Notes: generated by a model not told the origin, from the letters alone. A stretch of DNA of 64,000 nucleotides from Aquimarina sp. BL5 (GCF_003443675.1 NZ_CP031963.1:1759501-1823500); one strand, 5' to 3'; counted from the stretch's first letter, positions 26,928-36,989 are shown. Program-made: numbers and translations.

Positions 26928-28349
26928 TTACTTTTTTCTTTTACAAATCCATACAAAAACTCCATTTTTCTCGAAACTTTGTATTACTTCATAATTACTT
27001 ATAATATCATCGTATTCTTGATCACTAACGTTATAGATATTCGAATAAAAGACAAAATCGTTATCTCCTTTAAATACTGTAAAAGATCGTTTTTCTCCAT
27101 TTAGTTCTATTGCATCTATTCCTGCATCATTAGGAAAAAATGAAGCAACCCGACTAAAATCTATTTTTTGATCATCTAGATATTTTTTTGCTTTCAGTCT
27201 TAGATTATAATAAGGTAAATGTGCCAAAGTAGCATCCCATCCTTGAGAAATTTTCGGAGGATAAATCCAAAAATTTCCAGAGATTAGAATTACTGCCCAA
27301 GTTAAAATCAATCCAATTCTTAACTTTTGTCCAACAAAATCAGAAAACAAAATGGTCGCGCACAATAGTGAGCAAAAAAGATATATGGGAATCAAATACC
27401 TATTTCCTAATAATCCTTTTGCCCACAACATATTAAGAGGCAATAGAAAAAGAATACATCCGAAAAAGAATGAAACTTGTCGTATGCGAGGGACTTTAAT
27501 TATTTGCTTTCTATATTTAGCAAACAATATAAAGAGTACAATCCAAATACCTATTCTACCAAAATCTAATATTCTCCATCCTAAAACTGCTATATTGAAA
27601 ATTACTCCGGCGAATTCAACTTTTTCGAAACTTTCTTGCCAAGGTGAGTCCTGATGAAATCCAATCCATCCTTTTTCTTGAAAATGAATGAAACTAAAAG
27701 TAATAAAAACCAAAAAAGCAGGAATATAAACAAGACTTCCTTTTAGAAGAGCTATACATAATTCCTTTATTTTTATTCTCCATAACACATTACAACTTAA
27801 GTCAAAAATTAAAATGCATACAGATAACATCATTCCCCTCATACTGGTAAGAAACAACAAAACAACAGCCATCATCAAAAAGATTTTCTTGTTATCCAGC
27901 ACTGAGTTTACAGCAAGTAAGAAAAAAAACAATAATGGCACATCAGGAGAAACAAGAAGTAATTGGCTCATTAGCGAAGGATCAATTATTATTAATCCAA
28001 AAGCAATACTCCAATATTTAGGATCAATAAATCTCTTAGTTAATCTAAACAATTGAAAAATAAGTCCAAAACCAAAGGGTAACATTGCTAGGTGACTTAC
28101 CCATAAACTTCTTCCAAAAAACTTCCAAAACATAGCAATATAAGCACCAAAAGCAGGTATATGTCCACTGTCTATATTATCCGGAAGCAATAGAACAGAA
28201 AAGTTAGTTTTGAAATAGTGATCCGCATGATGTGAACCTAATTGTACGGTATCCCAAAAAAAAGCATTATCGGCATTTAATAGCAGAGCAATAAGAAAAA
28301 TTAGACTACTAAGCGCTACTGGCCAATATATTTTCAAAACTTTATGCAT
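26928..28349 (-). CDS. Polytopic GT-C-type glycosyltransferase-like membrane protein
   Basis: 473 aa with about ten hydrophobic segments. The first periplasmic loop contains WDTVQLGSHHADHYFKTNF, resembling the ArnT/PMT-like GT-C enzymes that use polyprenyl-phosphate sugars as donors, and SPDVPLLFF after the third helix is typical of that superfamily. The C-terminal third (about 395-470) is soluble and unrecognised. It follows a DPM1-like glycosyltransferase by 24 bp on the same strand; such pairs usually make and then use a polyprenyl-linked sugar. The acceptor is not evident. Confidence 0.75.
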   Translation of the reverse strand: MHKVLKIYWPVALSSLIFLIALLLNADNAFFWDTVQLGSHHADHYFKTNFSVLLLPDNIDSGHIPAFGAYIAMFWKFFGRSLWVSHLAMLPFGFGLIFQLFRLTKRFIDPKYWSIAFGLIIIDPSLMSQLLLVSPDVPLLFFFLLAVNSVLDNKKIFLMMAVVLLFLTSMRGMMLSVCILIFDLSCNVLWRIKIKELCIALLKGSLVYIPAFLVFITFSFIHFQEKGWIGFHQDSPWQESFEKVEFAGVIFNIAVLGWRILDFGRIGIWIVLFILFAKYRKQIIKVPRIRQVSFFFGCILFLLPLNMLWAKGLLGNRYLIPIYLFCSLLCATILFSDFVGQKLRIGLILTWAVILISGNFWIYPPKISQGWDATLAHLPYYNLRLKAKKYLDDQKIDFSRVASFFPNDAGIDAIELNGEKRSFTVFKGDNDFVFYSNIYNVSDQEYDDIISNYEVIQSFEKNGVFVWICKRKK

Positions 28350-28373
28350 ATTTAAAATACAATTTTGAATATG

Positions 28374-29117
28374 TTATTTTTTAAATATTTTACTTTTTAC
28401 TCCTATACTTTTAGCAAAGAAATATTGAAAAGAAGTTCTTAAAACCCCCAATCCATAAGTCACACTCCGTTTGAAATTTATAGAAGATGCTTCTTCAAAA
28501 TATTTTGTTGGGCACGTTATTTCAGCTACTTCATAGCCTTCATAAAATATTTGTGCTATTATCTGATTATCAAACACAAAGTCATCAGAATTATTATTAA
28601 AAGGAATGTTTCTTAGAACCGAAGAAGAAAAAGTTCTATATCCTGTATGATACTCTGATAATTTTTGTCCCATTAAGAGATTTTGAATCAATGTCAAAAC
28701 TCGATTAAAAAAATACTTATAAAGAGGCATTCCTCCTTTTAATGCTCCATTACCAAGTATCCTGGAACCTAAAATTACTGGATACACATCATTAGCTACC
28801 AAATAACACATAGAGTGTATGAGTTTTGGAGTATACTGATAATCAGGGTGGAGCATAACAACTATATCCGCTCCTAATTCTAAAGCCTTATTATAACAAG
28901 TTTTTTGATTTCCCCCGTACCCTAAGTTTTTTTCATGTTTAATAACGTGGTTAACACCTATGCTTTTTGCTACTTCATAAGTTTCATCCGTACTATTATC
29001 ATCAACTAAAATAACTTCATCGACAATATCAAAAGGTATTTCATTATAGGTTTTGTGTAATGTTTTTTCGGCATTATATGCCGGTAAAACTACGATTACT
29101 TTTTTTTCAAATATCAC
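28374..29117 (-). CDS. GT2 glycosyltransferase, polyprenyl-phosphate sugar synthase-like
   Basis: 247-aa GT-A fold enzyme of the DPM1/ArnC-like branch. Seen: VIVVLPAYNAEKTL at the N-terminus, VDDNSTDETYEVA with the nucleotide-binding Asp pair, GYGGNQKTCYNKAL, and HPDYQYTPKLI where family members usually have a DxD-like D-A-D; the reduction to a single Asp here is worth noting. YHTGYRTFS and DDFVFDNQIIAQ later in the protein match the family's acceptor region. No membrane helices. It probably loads a sugar onto a polyprenyl carrier for the GT-C protein encoded next. Confidence 0.85.
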   Translation of the reverse strand: MIFEKKVIVVLPAYNAEKTLHKTYNEIPFDIVDEVILVDDNSTDETYEVAKSIGVNHVIKHEKNLGYGGNQKTCYNKALELGADIVVMLHPDYQYTPKLIHSMCYLVANDVYPVILGSRILGNGALKGGMPLYKYFFNRVLTLIQNLLMGQKLSEYHTGYRTFSSSVLRNIPFNNNSDDFVFDNQIIAQIFYEGYEVAEITCPTKYFEEASSINFKRSVTYGLGVLRTSFQYFFAKSIGVKSKIFKK

Positions 29118-29156
29118 TTTTAATTTTTATACGGGTGGATAAACTCATAAATGTAA

Positions 29157-30101
29157 TTAAAAACTAACTTCATTCATTTCTTGTTTTGTAGACTGAAAAT
29201 CAACGACCAAATCTTCTATTATTTTTGTTACTGGCTTAATCTCATGAATCAAACCTGACACCTGTCCGATTTCTAGCTCACCTTCTTCTAAATCTCCTTC
29301 AAACATTCCTCGTTTTGCTCTTGCACGACCCAATAAGGTTTTTAGTTCTTCTACGGTAGGGCCTTTGGTATACAATTCTGCAACATCCTGATAAAATTTA
29401 TTTTTCAGCATACGCACTGGAGCCAATTCTTTTAAAGTAAGATGTGTATCGCCTTCTTTAGCGTCCACCACCATTTTTTTAAAATCTATATGAGAAGAAG
29501 CTTCCTCGCTTGCTACAAATCTGCTCCCTATCTGAACTCCATCTGCTCCTAATGACATAACAGCAAACATTGATGCTCCCGTAGCTATGCCTCCCGCGGC
29601 GATGAGTGGTATTTTTATTTTCTCTTTAACCATTGGAATCAATGCTAAAGTAGTTGTTTCGTCTCTTCCATTATGTCCACCTGCTTCAAAACCTTCAGCA
29701 ACCACCGCATCCACTCCTGCATCCTGAGCTTTTAGAGCAAATTTCACACTACTCACAACGTGAACGACGGTAATCCCTTTTTTCTTAAGATAAGAAGTAT
29801 ATGTTTTTGGATTTCCTGCCGATGTAAAAACGATCTTCACTCCTTCTTCTATAATAATTTCAATAATTTCCTGAAGATTAGGATACAACATTGGAACATT
29901 AACGCCAAAAGGTTGATCTGTTGCTTTCTTACATTTTTGAATATGTTCTCTTAAAACATCCGGATACATAGAACCAGCTCCTATAAGTCCTAAACCACCT
30001 GAATTACTTACTGCACTGGCTAATTTCCAGCCGCTTGCCCAAATCATCCCACCTTGAATAATAGGATATTTGATTTTAAAAAGTTCTTTAATTTTATTCA
30101 T
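29157..30101 (-). CDS. FMN-dependent nitronate monooxygenase / enoyl-ACP reductase II-like enzyme
   Basis: 314-aa TIM-barrel flavoenzyme of the 2-nitropropane dioxygenase family. Seen: PIIQGGMIWASGWKLASAVS at the start, GGLGLIGAG, the active-site block AEGFEAGGHNGRDE with its conserved His, and the phosphate-binding AAGGIATGASMFAVMSLGAD followed by GVQIGSRF. These features fit nitronate monooxygenases and FabK alike; sequence alone does not choose between detoxification of nitronates and fatty-acid synthesis. Its ATG overlaps the stop of the upstream subtilase gene by one base (TAATG), so the two are probably translated from one message. Confidence 0.85.
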   Translation of the reverse strand: MNKIKELFKIKYPIIQGGMIWASGWKLASAVSNSGGLGLIGAGSMYPDVLREHIQKCKKATDQPFGVNVPMLYPNLQEIIEIIIEEGVKIVFTSAGNPKTYTSYLKKKGITVVHVVSSVKFALKAQDAGVDAVVAEGFEAGGHNGRDETTTLALIPMVKEKIKIPLIAAGGIATGASMFAVMSLGADGVQIGSRFVASEEASSHIDFKKMVVDAKEGDTHLTLKELAPVRMLKNKFYQDVAELYTKGPTVEELKTLLGRARAKRGMFEGDLEEGELEIGQVSGLIHEIKPVTKIIEDLVVDFQSTKQEMNEVSF

Positions 30102-31720
30102 TAATATTTTGATATCTTCAATGTGTAACGTGAGGCTCCTGAAATCAATTCTACAAGGTATAAACCTTTTGATAGATTGCTCAATGAGATAGAATTTAAA
30201 TTTTTTAATGTTTCAGATTTCACCATTTTTCCTTCCATAGTAAAAATTCGAACTTCAAGTGTCTCCTTTGTAGTGAGATCAAAAAATAATCTATCTCTTA
30301 CAGGATTTGGATATACTTTAAAGCTTTCGGTGAAATTTTCATCTACAGATAAACTTTGGAATATTGATCTAAAATCAGGAATTCCATAACCTAATTGAAT
30401 TGTTGGATTATTATATAATGATGCTGATTCCCTTACCAACTGCATAATTTCCGCATTCGTCATAGATGGAAAAGCTTGCCATAAACAGGCTACAGCACCT
30501 GCCATTATTGGAGAACTAAAAGAAGTACCATTACTAGTGGATACAGCATTATTAGAACGTATCACTGCTGCTCCAAGTCCTCTGGCCACGATATCCGGTT
30601 TTACTCTATTATCGGCTGTAGGTCCTCTAGAACTAAATGAAGCATAGGTTCCAAAAACATCAATAGCACCTACAGTTAATGACCCTGGGGCATCTCCTGG
30701 AGCTGTAATAATACCCCAAGCACTATTTCCGGAATTTCCGGCAGAAGAAACTAACAACATCCCTTTTTCAAAAACCATATTTGCTCCTTTGGAAATAAAA
30801 GCCGTTTGTCCATCCATATCAGAAGTAGTATAATCATACGCCGGATTATCAAAACCATTAGAATATCCTAAAGAAGTATTAATTACGTGTACTCCTAAAC
30901 TATCTGCTCGTTCTGCAGCTTCTACCCATAATGCTTCTTCTTTAGGTCCCTCTGTGGCTGCATCTTCTGTTATGAATAAATAATACTTAGCATCTGGAGC
31001 TGTCCCTACGAATTGCCCATCAATAAACCCTGCAATATCACTAAATGTTTGAGTTCCGTGACTACTACCCGTAAAGGCAAATTCATTATCATCTCTCCTA
31101 ACAAAATCATATCCATCCAATAATCTACCATCATCTCTTATGCGCTTAAAACCATCAATGGTATTCACTCCCGGGAAACCAGAATCCATAACCGCAATAG
31201 TCATTCCCGTTCCTGTGTAATCTTGCTCATGAAGGTAATCAGCATTTAGCTGTTGGATTTGCTGCGCTGCATTTCCATAATTAAATGTCGTTTTTACTTC
31301 GAACTTATTATTTTTTATAGGAGTTCTATCTTCTATAGAAAATACAGACTTCCCTGAATCTAATGAATTGTTTGCATAATCTATACGATCCACAAAACTA
31401 AGGCTCGATAGACTGCTAATATTTGCTTGAGTTCCTCTAACATATACGCAATTAAACCATTTAGATTTTGCAAGTACTGTTATCCCTGCAGCATTCTTAA
31501 CTTGTGTAATATAAGCTTCATTAACCGGAACATCTTTTTCATCAATAGTTACATTGTGAAGATTTTTTCGATCTATGGATTCTTGAGTAAGAATAGATAA
31601 TGGATTGGCAATAGAACTTGCAACATTTTCTTTATCCGCAAAATAAACCCAAGCATCCTCTGTTTGAGCAATTCCTATTTGAGTAATGCAAAAAAGCAAA
31701 AGTGTAATTATATTTTTCAT
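30101..31720 (-). CDS. Secreted subtilisin-like serine protease (S8) with T9SS sorting domain
   Basis: 539-aa exported protease. Order: signal peptide (1-18, ending QIGIAQ); an I9-like pro-region (about 20-150); S8 catalytic domain with D179 in IAVMDSGF, H221 in GSHGTQTF and S400 in GTSFSSP; then a C-terminal T9SS type A domain starting VYPNPVRDR and ending LKISKY. All three catalytic residues are present, and the oxyanion region SSAGNSG is intact. T9SS would carry it across the outer membrane to the surface or medium. It is 29 bp after mnmA and overlaps the next gene by one base, so it is probably in the same operon; why a protease is coupled to these genes is unclear. Confidence 0.93.
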   Translation of the reverse strand: MKNIITLLLFCITQIGIAQTEDAWVYFADKENVASSIANPLSILTQESIDRKNLHNVTIDEKDVPVNEAYITQVKNAAGITVLAKSKWFNCVYVRGTQANISSLSSLSFVDRIDYANNSLDSGKSVFSIEDRTPIKNNKFEVKTTFNYGNAAQQIQQLNADYLHEQDYTGTGMTIAVMDSGFPGVNTIDGFKRIRDDGRLLDGYDFVRRDDNEFAFTGSSHGTQTFSDIAGFIDGQFVGTAPDAKYYLFITEDAATEGPKEEALWVEAAERADSLGVHVINTSLGYSNGFDNPAYDYTTSDMDGQTAFISKGANMVFEKGMLLVSSAGNSGNSAWGIITAPGDAPGSLTVGAIDVFGTYASFSSRGPTADNRVKPDIVARGLGAAVIRSNNAVSTSNGTSFSSPIMAGAVACLWQAFPSMTNAEIMQLVRESASLYNNPTIQLGYGIPDFRSIFQSLSVDENFTESFKVYPNPVRDRLFFDLTTKETLEVRIFTMEGKMVKSETLKNLNSISLSNLSKGLYLVELISGASRYTLKISKY

Positions 31721-31749
31721 ATCATAAGTAATTGGTTAACCTTCACAAG

Positions 31750-32937
31750 TTACGAAATTACTCCAGACCCAACTAATTCATCATCTATATACCAAGCTAC
31801 AAATTGTCCTTCTGTAATTGCACTTTGAGGGTTCTCGAAAACTATATACATACCAGAGTCTACCTGATATAAAGTAGCCTTATCTAAGGGTTGTCTATAT
31901 CGTATTCTAGCCATTACATCTAATTCTTCATCGATATGTAGTCTTAGATCTTGTCGCACCCAATGTAATTCTTCATTACTAATAAAAAGTGCTTTTCGAT
32001 ATAAACCAGGATGACTTTTGCCTTGCCCAGTATAAATTATATTCGTTTCTACATCAGTTTCTATAACAAAAAGTGGTTCTGGAGTTCCACCAACAGCCAA
32101 CCCCTTTCTTTGTCCTTTTGTATAATAATGTGCTCCCTGATGTTTCCCGACTATTTTACCATCCTTTACATCATACTTATATTTCGAAGAAAGGAAGGCC
32201 AGCTCTTCTTTTTTAGAATCAAAGTCAGGTTTTGTTTTATTATACATTTCTTCTCCAGAAGAGATTTCAATAATATCACCTTGTTTAGGTTGTAATTTTT
32301 GCTGAAGAAACTCAGGCAGCCGTACTTTTCCAATAAAACACAACCCTTGAGAATCCTTCTTATCTGCTGTAACCAGATCTTGTTCTTTTGCTATCTCTCT
32401 AACTTCTGGTTTTAATAGTTCTCCTACAGGAAAAAGCGTTTTTGCTAATTGATCTTGTGATAACTGACACAAAAAGTATGATTGATCCTTATTAGGATCC
32501 TTTCCTGCCAAAAGACGATGTACTTCTTTACCATCTTTAGTAATTGTATCTTTTCGACAATAATGCCCAGTGGCGACATAATCTGCTCCCAATGATAATG
32601 CTATTTTTAAGAAAACATCAAATTTAATTTCACGATTACATAGCACATCTGGATTAGGTGTTCTTCCTCTCTCATACTCATTGAACATATAATCTACAAT
32701 ACGTTCTTTATATTCTTCACTTAGATCAACAGTTTGAAACGGAATACCTAATTTTTCAGCAACCAATAATGCATCATTACTATCGTCTAACCAAGGACAT
32801 TCATCAGAGATTGTTACTGAATCATCATGCCAATTTTTCATAAAAAGACCTATCACCTCATATCCCTGTTCTTTTAATAGATATGCTGCCACACTAGAAT
32901 CCACTCCTCCCGATAAACCTACAATAACTCTTTTCAT
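31750..32937 (-). CDS. mnmA: tRNA-specific 2-thiouridylase
   Basis: Adds sulfur to uridine 34 of tRNAs for Lys, Glu and Gln, using ATP and a sulfur relay. Seen: PP-loop [15 protein letters not shown], the catalytic cysteine in [12 protein letters not shown] (about C100) and the second cysteine in SQGLCFIGK (about C200), ATGHYCR, and the tRNA-binding region [17 protein letters not shown]. 395 aa fits the family. The frame can be read nine codons further up (MRNTDKIVV), but the ATG at 32937 gives the standard [11 protein letters not shown] start. A -7 box lies 78 bp upstream, after the terminator of the preceding gene. Confidence 0.95.
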   Translation of the reverse strand: MKRVIVGLSGGVDSSVAAYLLKEQGYEVIGLFMKNWHDDSVTISDECPWLDDSNDALLVAEKLGIPFQTVDLSEEYKERIVDYMFNEYERGRTPNPDVLCNREIKFDVFLKIALSLGADYVATGHYCRKDTITKDGKEVHRLLAGKDPNKDQSYFLCQLSQDQLAKTLFPVGELLKPEVREIAKEQDLVTADKKDSQGLCFIGKVRLPEFLQQKLQPKQGDIIEISSGEEMYNKTKPDFDSKKEELAFLSSKYKYDVKDGKIVGKHQGAHYYTKGQRKGLAVGGTPEPLFVIETDVETNIIYTGQGKSHPGLYRKALFISNEELHWVRQDLRLHIDEELDVMARIRYRQPLDKATLYQVDSGMYIVFENPQSAITEGQFVAWYIDDELVGSGVIS

Positions 32938-33014
32938 TACTACTATTTTGTCTGTATTCCTCATTCCTATTTAAAATGGAAGAAAACAATATAACCTCTG
33001 TTTTAAATTATCTG

Positions 33015-33022
33015 CAAAAATA
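33015..33022 (-). promoter_or_regulatory. -7 promoter box TATTTTTG ahead of mnmA
   Basis: The minus strand reads TATTTTTG, an exact TAnnTTTG match, in the 155-bp gap between the YwqK-like gene and mnmA, just after the terminator of the former. It implies that mnmA and the following genes have their own promoter. Confidence 0.5.
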
Positions 33023-33032
33023 ATAAATAAAA

Positions 33033-33056
33033 AAAGCAATGCATCAGCATTGCTTT
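33033..33056 (-). terminator. Rho-independent terminator of the YwqK-like gene
   Basis: On the minus strand AAAGCAATGC pairs with GCATTGCTTT over a 4-base loop, followed by a T-rich tract (plus-strand A-rich run at 33023-33035). It lies 37 bp after the stop codon. Confidence 0.75.
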
Positions 33057-33092
33057 AAGGTTTTTTCTATGAATGAATTCGAAAAGCTTATA

Positions 33093-33779
33093 CTAAGAAC
33101 CTCTTTTACTAACCGGAAATTGTTTTCTTTCTAATAACTTACCATTTTTATAATAGCTCCATAACCCATCTTTACGATCTTTCTTGTAATTACCTTCTAT
33201 TTTCACTTTTCCTTGAGCATCATAATATTTAGTAACACCATGCAATTGATCATCTACATATGTAAATTCTTTAATCATAATACCTTTATCAGAATATACT
33301 ACACGCTTCCCTTCTTTTTTACCTTCTATATATATTGTTCTTTCAGTCAATTGACCATTTTCAAAATAAGTTTTTTGCTCTCCATGGAGTTTTCCTAAAT
33401 TATATTCTTCTGTCATCATTATTTTAGAGGATCCTTTATGATAATAAGTCCATAACCCAACTCTTTCCTTGCCAATCATATTTCCTTCACTAATTACCTT
33501 TCCTTTATTAGTAAAGTACTTTACATTAACTGTATCCGTTTTATTCGAAAATATTTTAATTGCAGTAGGCGACTTACCACTATTAGGTTTGTAGAATTTA
33601 AACTCACCTACTTCTCTCCCATGATCAAAGGTTCCCTGGTATCGGATCTGGTTTGTACCTTCATATTTCTTCTGCCACTTTCCATGTCGCTTTCCCTCAG
33701 CATCAAAAGCATTAAATTCTTGTGCGTTTCCAAATGCAAGTATAGAAACAAATAAGAAAAACAAAAATTTATTACGCAT
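33093..33779 (-). CDS. Exported YwqK/MORN-variant repeat protein
   Basis: 228-aa protein with a signal peptide (MRNKFLFFLFVSILAFGNAQE) followed by six to eight MORN-variant repeats of about 23 residues, for example GLWTYYHKGSSKI, GEQKTYFENGQLTERTIY and GLWSYYKNGKLLERK. These repeats form elongated beta structures found in many Bacteroidota exported proteins. Databases often call this family antitoxin YwqK after a Bacillus protein; nothing here supports an antitoxin role and no toxin is adjacent. It lies between yidC and mnmA, a neighbourhood I believe is common in Flavobacteriaceae. Confidence 0.82.
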   Translation of the reverse strand: MRNKFLFFLFVSILAFGNAQEFNAFDAEGKRHGKWQKKYEGTNQIRYQGTFDHGREVGEFKFYKPNSGKSPTAIKIFSNKTDTVNVKYFTNKGKVISEGNMIGKERVGLWTYYHKGSSKIMMTEEYNLGKLHGEQKTYFENGQLTERTIYIEGKKEGKRVVYSDKGIMIKEFTYVDDQLHGVTKYYDAQGKVKIEGNYKKDRKDGLWSYYKNGKLLERKQFPVSKRGS

Positions 33780-34035
33780 AGTCTAATTTAATTTTTAAAA
33801 TAACTTAATAATCCAAAAAGTGTACCAATATTCTGTAAAAATATGACCTAAAGAAAATCTCGACTCTTTTATTATCAAAAGTCCTACAAAAAAAACATTA
33901 AAACTTCCTAAAAAACAACCAATCTATATTAAAACAACACATTGTTAACTTTTGTTTAACGATTTATTAAAAATATATAAATTTAATACAACGTTACTGT
34001 ACTCGAACAAATTATAACTTTTAAAACTCAAAAAC

Positions 34036-35016
34036 ATGAAAATTATTTCAAAAATCAGTAACGCTGTAATCATTGCCGCGTTAGTCTTAGGTATTTCATC
34101 TTGTGGTGATGATGACGATGGTAACATTATTATTCCAACAGATAACATTGTAGTAACTGCTACCGCGGATACAGATTTATCACTACTGGTCGCTGCCCTT
34201 GGTGCGGCTGACGGAGATTTGGTATCTGTTCTTAGCGGAACTGGGCCTTTTACAGTATTAGCTCCAACAAATACAGCTATGGAAGCTTTTCTAACTGCCA
34301 ACAATTATGCTGACCTTGCTGCTGTACCAACAGACGCGTTACAGCAACTTTTATTAAACCATGTAATTCCTGGAGAAGTTACTTCTACTGCACTTACCAG
34401 TAATGGTACAGGTTATGCAAAAACTGCATCTACTGCTGGTCCTGATGACACCAATATTAGTATATATTATAACACTAGTAATGGAGTAGTTTTTAATGGT
34501 GGTGCAACCGTTACGACTCCTGATATTGCTGCATCAAACGGTATTATACATAAGATAGATGCTGTAATCGGATTACCAGACATAACAACTTTTGCTACAG
34601 TCGATCCTAATTTATCAAGACTTGTGGAGGGATTAAATGCTTATAGTTTTGATTATGTAACTACGCTACAAGGAACTGGTCCTTTTACTGTATTTGCTCC
34701 TAACAATGCTGCTTTTGATACTCTATTGGCAACTGATCCTATGTGGACTGCAACTGGAGATATTCCAGAAATGACATTACAAACTGCTTTAAATCTTCAT
34801 GTAATTGAAAATGCAAATGTCCTAGAAGCTGATTTAACTGATGGAGAAGTAAATACGTTAGGTGGAAATGTAACTATAGATGCCACTGCAAAAACAGTTT
34901 CTGATGGAGCTGACCCTGCTAATACAGCAGCGATAACTACAACAGATGTTCAAGCAACTAATGGTGTTATACACGTAATCGATAATGTTTTATTATCTCC
35001 AATAGTTCCTAACTAG
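34036..35016 (+). CDS. Lipoprotein with two fasciclin (FAS1) domains
   Basis: 326-aa surface or periplasmic lipoprotein. The signal peptide ends GISSC with the lipidated Cys near residue 23, followed by GDDDDGN. Two FAS1 domains follow (about 45-180 and 190-322), each with the H1 motif (GTGPFTVLAPTNTAM; GTGPFTVFAPNNAAF), the LLLNHVIPG/LNLHVIEN H2-like motif and NGIIHKIDAVI/NGVIHVIDNVL at the end. FAS1 domains mediate adhesion or matrix contact. It is the only plus-strand gene within a long minus-strand block, with its own terminator. Composition and codon use resemble the neighbours, so recent transfer is not evident. Confidence 0.92.
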   Translation: MKIISKISNAVIIAALVLGISSCGDDDDGNIIIPTDNIVVTATADTDLSLLVAALGAADGDLVSVLSGTGPFTVLAPTNTAMEAFLTANNYADLAAVPTDALQQLLLNHVIPGEVTSTALTSNGTGYAKTASTAGPDDTNISIYYNTSNGVVFNGGATVTTPDIAASNGIIHKIDAVIGLPDITTFATVDPNLSRLVEGLNAYSFDYVTTLQGTGPFTVFAPNNAAFDTLLATDPMWTATGDIPEMTLQTALNLHVIENANVLEADLTDGEVNTLGGNVTIDATAKTVSDGADPANTAAITTTDVQATNGVIHVIDNVLLSPIVPN

Positions 35017-35040
35017 TAGACACATATCTATAAAGAAACA

Positions 35041-35072
35041 AAAGGCTCGTTTTCAATAGAAAACGAGCCTTT
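35041..35072. terminator. Bidirectional terminator between the fasciclin gene and yidC
   Basis: AAAGGCTCGTTTT (35041-35053) pairs perfectly with AAAACGAGCCTTT (35060-35072) over a 6-base loop, in the 77-bp gap between convergent genes. A and T runs on both sides allow it to serve both strands. Confidence 0.8.
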
Positions 35073-35093
35073 ATTTATGAATAAGATTTCGAC

Positions 35094-36974
35094 TTATTTT
35101 TTCGCTTTTTGTTGCTCTGCTTGCTCCATCAATTCTTTCATTTTCTTCTGAAACTTACCTTGTTTTTTGGGTTTTTTCTTATTCTCCTGAATCTTAGCAT
35201 GAATTTTATCTTCGTCTATAATCACATTCTTAATCACTAACATAATACCAATTGTAATTAGGTTAGAAATAAAATAGTATAGCGATAATCCACTTGCATA
35301 GTTATTAAAGAACACCAACATCATTAATGGAGATAAATACATAATAAACTTCATATTAGGCATACCCGGTTGTTGCTGTTGCATAGTTTGTCCGGTAGTC
35401 ATCATCATATAAATGAATATAGCGATAGAAGCTAAAATCGGAAATAAACTAATATGATCACCATAGAACGGAATTTCGAAAGGTAATTTTGCTATGGTAT
35501 CATAACTGGATAAATCATCTGCCCACAAGAAACTTTTTTGCCTCAAATCAAAAGCACTAGGAAAGAAATTAAATAAAGCATAAAAGACAGGAATCTGCAT
35601 CAGTGCTGGTAAACAACCACTCATTGGGCTTGCTCCCGCCTTACTATACAAAGCCATTGTTTCCTGTTGCTTTTTCATAGCATTGTCTTTATACTTCTCA
35701 GAAATTTCAGCTATTTCAGGCTTTAGTATTTTCATCTTTGCCTGAGAAACATAAGACTTATAAGTAACTGGTGATAATACAATTCTCACAACAATGGTCA
35801 TTACAACAATTGCAATACCATAAGGAAGGAAACCGCTTAAGAAACCAAAAAACGGAATAAATATATATCTATTTATCACTCCGAATATCCCCCAACCTAA
35901 TGGCACAATCTCGTCTAGATTACGTTCATAAGAACTTAGAATATCATAATCAGTAGGGCCATAATACCAGTTCATATTATAACTCAATTCTCCACCCTGC
36001 AGTTCTAATGGAATAGATGCTGCAAACTCTTTAGTTACCTTTATATCCTTATCATCTAATTCACTAGTACTGGCAACATTTTTAGATGCTAACGTAGCTG
36101 TTTTAAAAGGAGTATCTGTTAATAAAATAGACGTGAAGAAATGCTGTTTAAATCCTATCCAACTAATCTGTTCCTCCTGATCTTCGTCAAACTCTCCCTG
36201 TCCTGTAAAATCATCCTTCCCTCCTTCATACTCATAATGAATATCTGTATACCTGTTTTCATAAGAAGCACTTTTGGCTTGTCTAATAGCTTGTAGTTTC
36301 CAATCTAAGTTAATAGCTTGACTACTATTAATCACCTGTTGTAAACCCTGTGACTTGATTGAAAAATCTAACATATAGTCATTAGGCTTCAATTCATAGC
36401 GATATTCTAGAAATTTAGATTCCGAAACCTTCAGTTTCATAGATAAAACAGTATTATCACCATTTTTAGTTACAGTAGGCTCAAAAAACAGATCTTTTGT
36501 ATTCAGGATTCTGTTGTCTGTTGTTCCAAAATTAATATTGAAAGAAGCGTTTTTTCCATCTTTTATAAGATACAATGGAACTGAATCATACGTTTTGAAG
36601 TTTTTAAGCAAAGCTTCTTGTATATAACCTCCTCTATTATTAATTTTTAAACTTAAAACTTCATTTTCTATTTTGGTTACACTTTCTTTAGCAGATGGTA
36701 AACTTGCAGCATATGCAAATGCTCCTAACTGAGATTTTGCAGCTACTAATGCTAACGAATCTTGTGGGTTAGCAACAATAGCTTCACTTTCTTTTATAAA
36801 CTCGGTTGTTTTGTTTTCTTCGGTCTTTTGTTCAGCTTCAACCTGTTCTTGTTTTGCTTTTTCTGCCTCTATTTCTTCTGGAGTAGGTTTATTTACGTAA
36901 AACATCCACGCAAAAATTCCAAATATCAGTACAAATCCAATTACAGTATTAAGATCAAATTTCTTTTCTTCCAT
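35094..36974 (-). CDS. yidC: Membrane protein insertase YidC
   Basis: 626-aa inner-membrane insertase and chaperone for membrane proteins. N-terminal helix (VIGFVLIFGIFAWMFYV), a long periplasmic beta-sandwich domain (about 80-355) and the conserved Oxa1-type core (about 365-590) with VVRIVLSPVTYKSYVSQ, SPMSGCLPALMQIPVFYALF and FNNYASGLSLYYFISNL. The C-terminus is lysine-rich (KKPKKQGKFQKKMKELMEQ), probably for ribosome contact. Length and order fit gram-negative YidC. It is downstream of pyrG with a hairpin between them. Confidence 0.96.
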   Translation of the reverse strand: MEEKKFDLNTVIGFVLIFGIFAWMFYVNKPTPEEIEAEKAKQEQVEAEQKTEENKTTEFIKESEAIVANPQDSLALVAAKSQLGAFAYAASLPSAKESVTKIENEVLSLKINNRGGYIQEALLKNFKTYDSVPLYLIKDGKNASFNINFGTTDNRILNTKDLFFEPTVTKNGDNTVLSMKLKVSESKFLEYRYELKPNDYMLDFSIKSQGLQQVINSSQAINLDWKLQAIRQAKSASYENRYTDIHYEYEGGKDDFTGQGEFDEDQEEQISWIGFKQHFFTSILLTDTPFKTATLASKNVASTSELDDKDIKVTKEFAASIPLELQGGELSYNMNWYYGPTDYDILSSYERNLDEIVPLGWGIFGVINRYIFIPFFGFLSGFLPYGIAIVVMTIVVRIVLSPVTYKSYVSQAKMKILKPEIAEISEKYKDNAMKKQQETMALYSKAGASPMSGCLPALMQIPVFYALFNFFPSAFDLRQKSFLWADDLSSYDTIAKLPFEIPFYGDHISLFPILASIAIFIYMMMTTGQTMQQQQPGMPNMKFIMYLSPLMMLVFFNNYASGLSLYYFISNLITIGIMLVIKNVIIDEDKIHAKIQENKKKPKKQGKFQKKMKELMEQAEQQKAKK

Positions 36975-36989
36975 TGATATGTGTATAAA

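Noticed and set aside
33093..33779. Toxin-antitoxin system based on the YwqK name
   Set aside because: The product has a signal peptide and MORN-variant repeats, and no toxin gene lies beside it.
33945..34304. Minus-strand 119-codon frame across the fasciclin start
   Set aside because: It is the complement of a clear lipoprotein gene with two FAS1 domains and has no features of its own.
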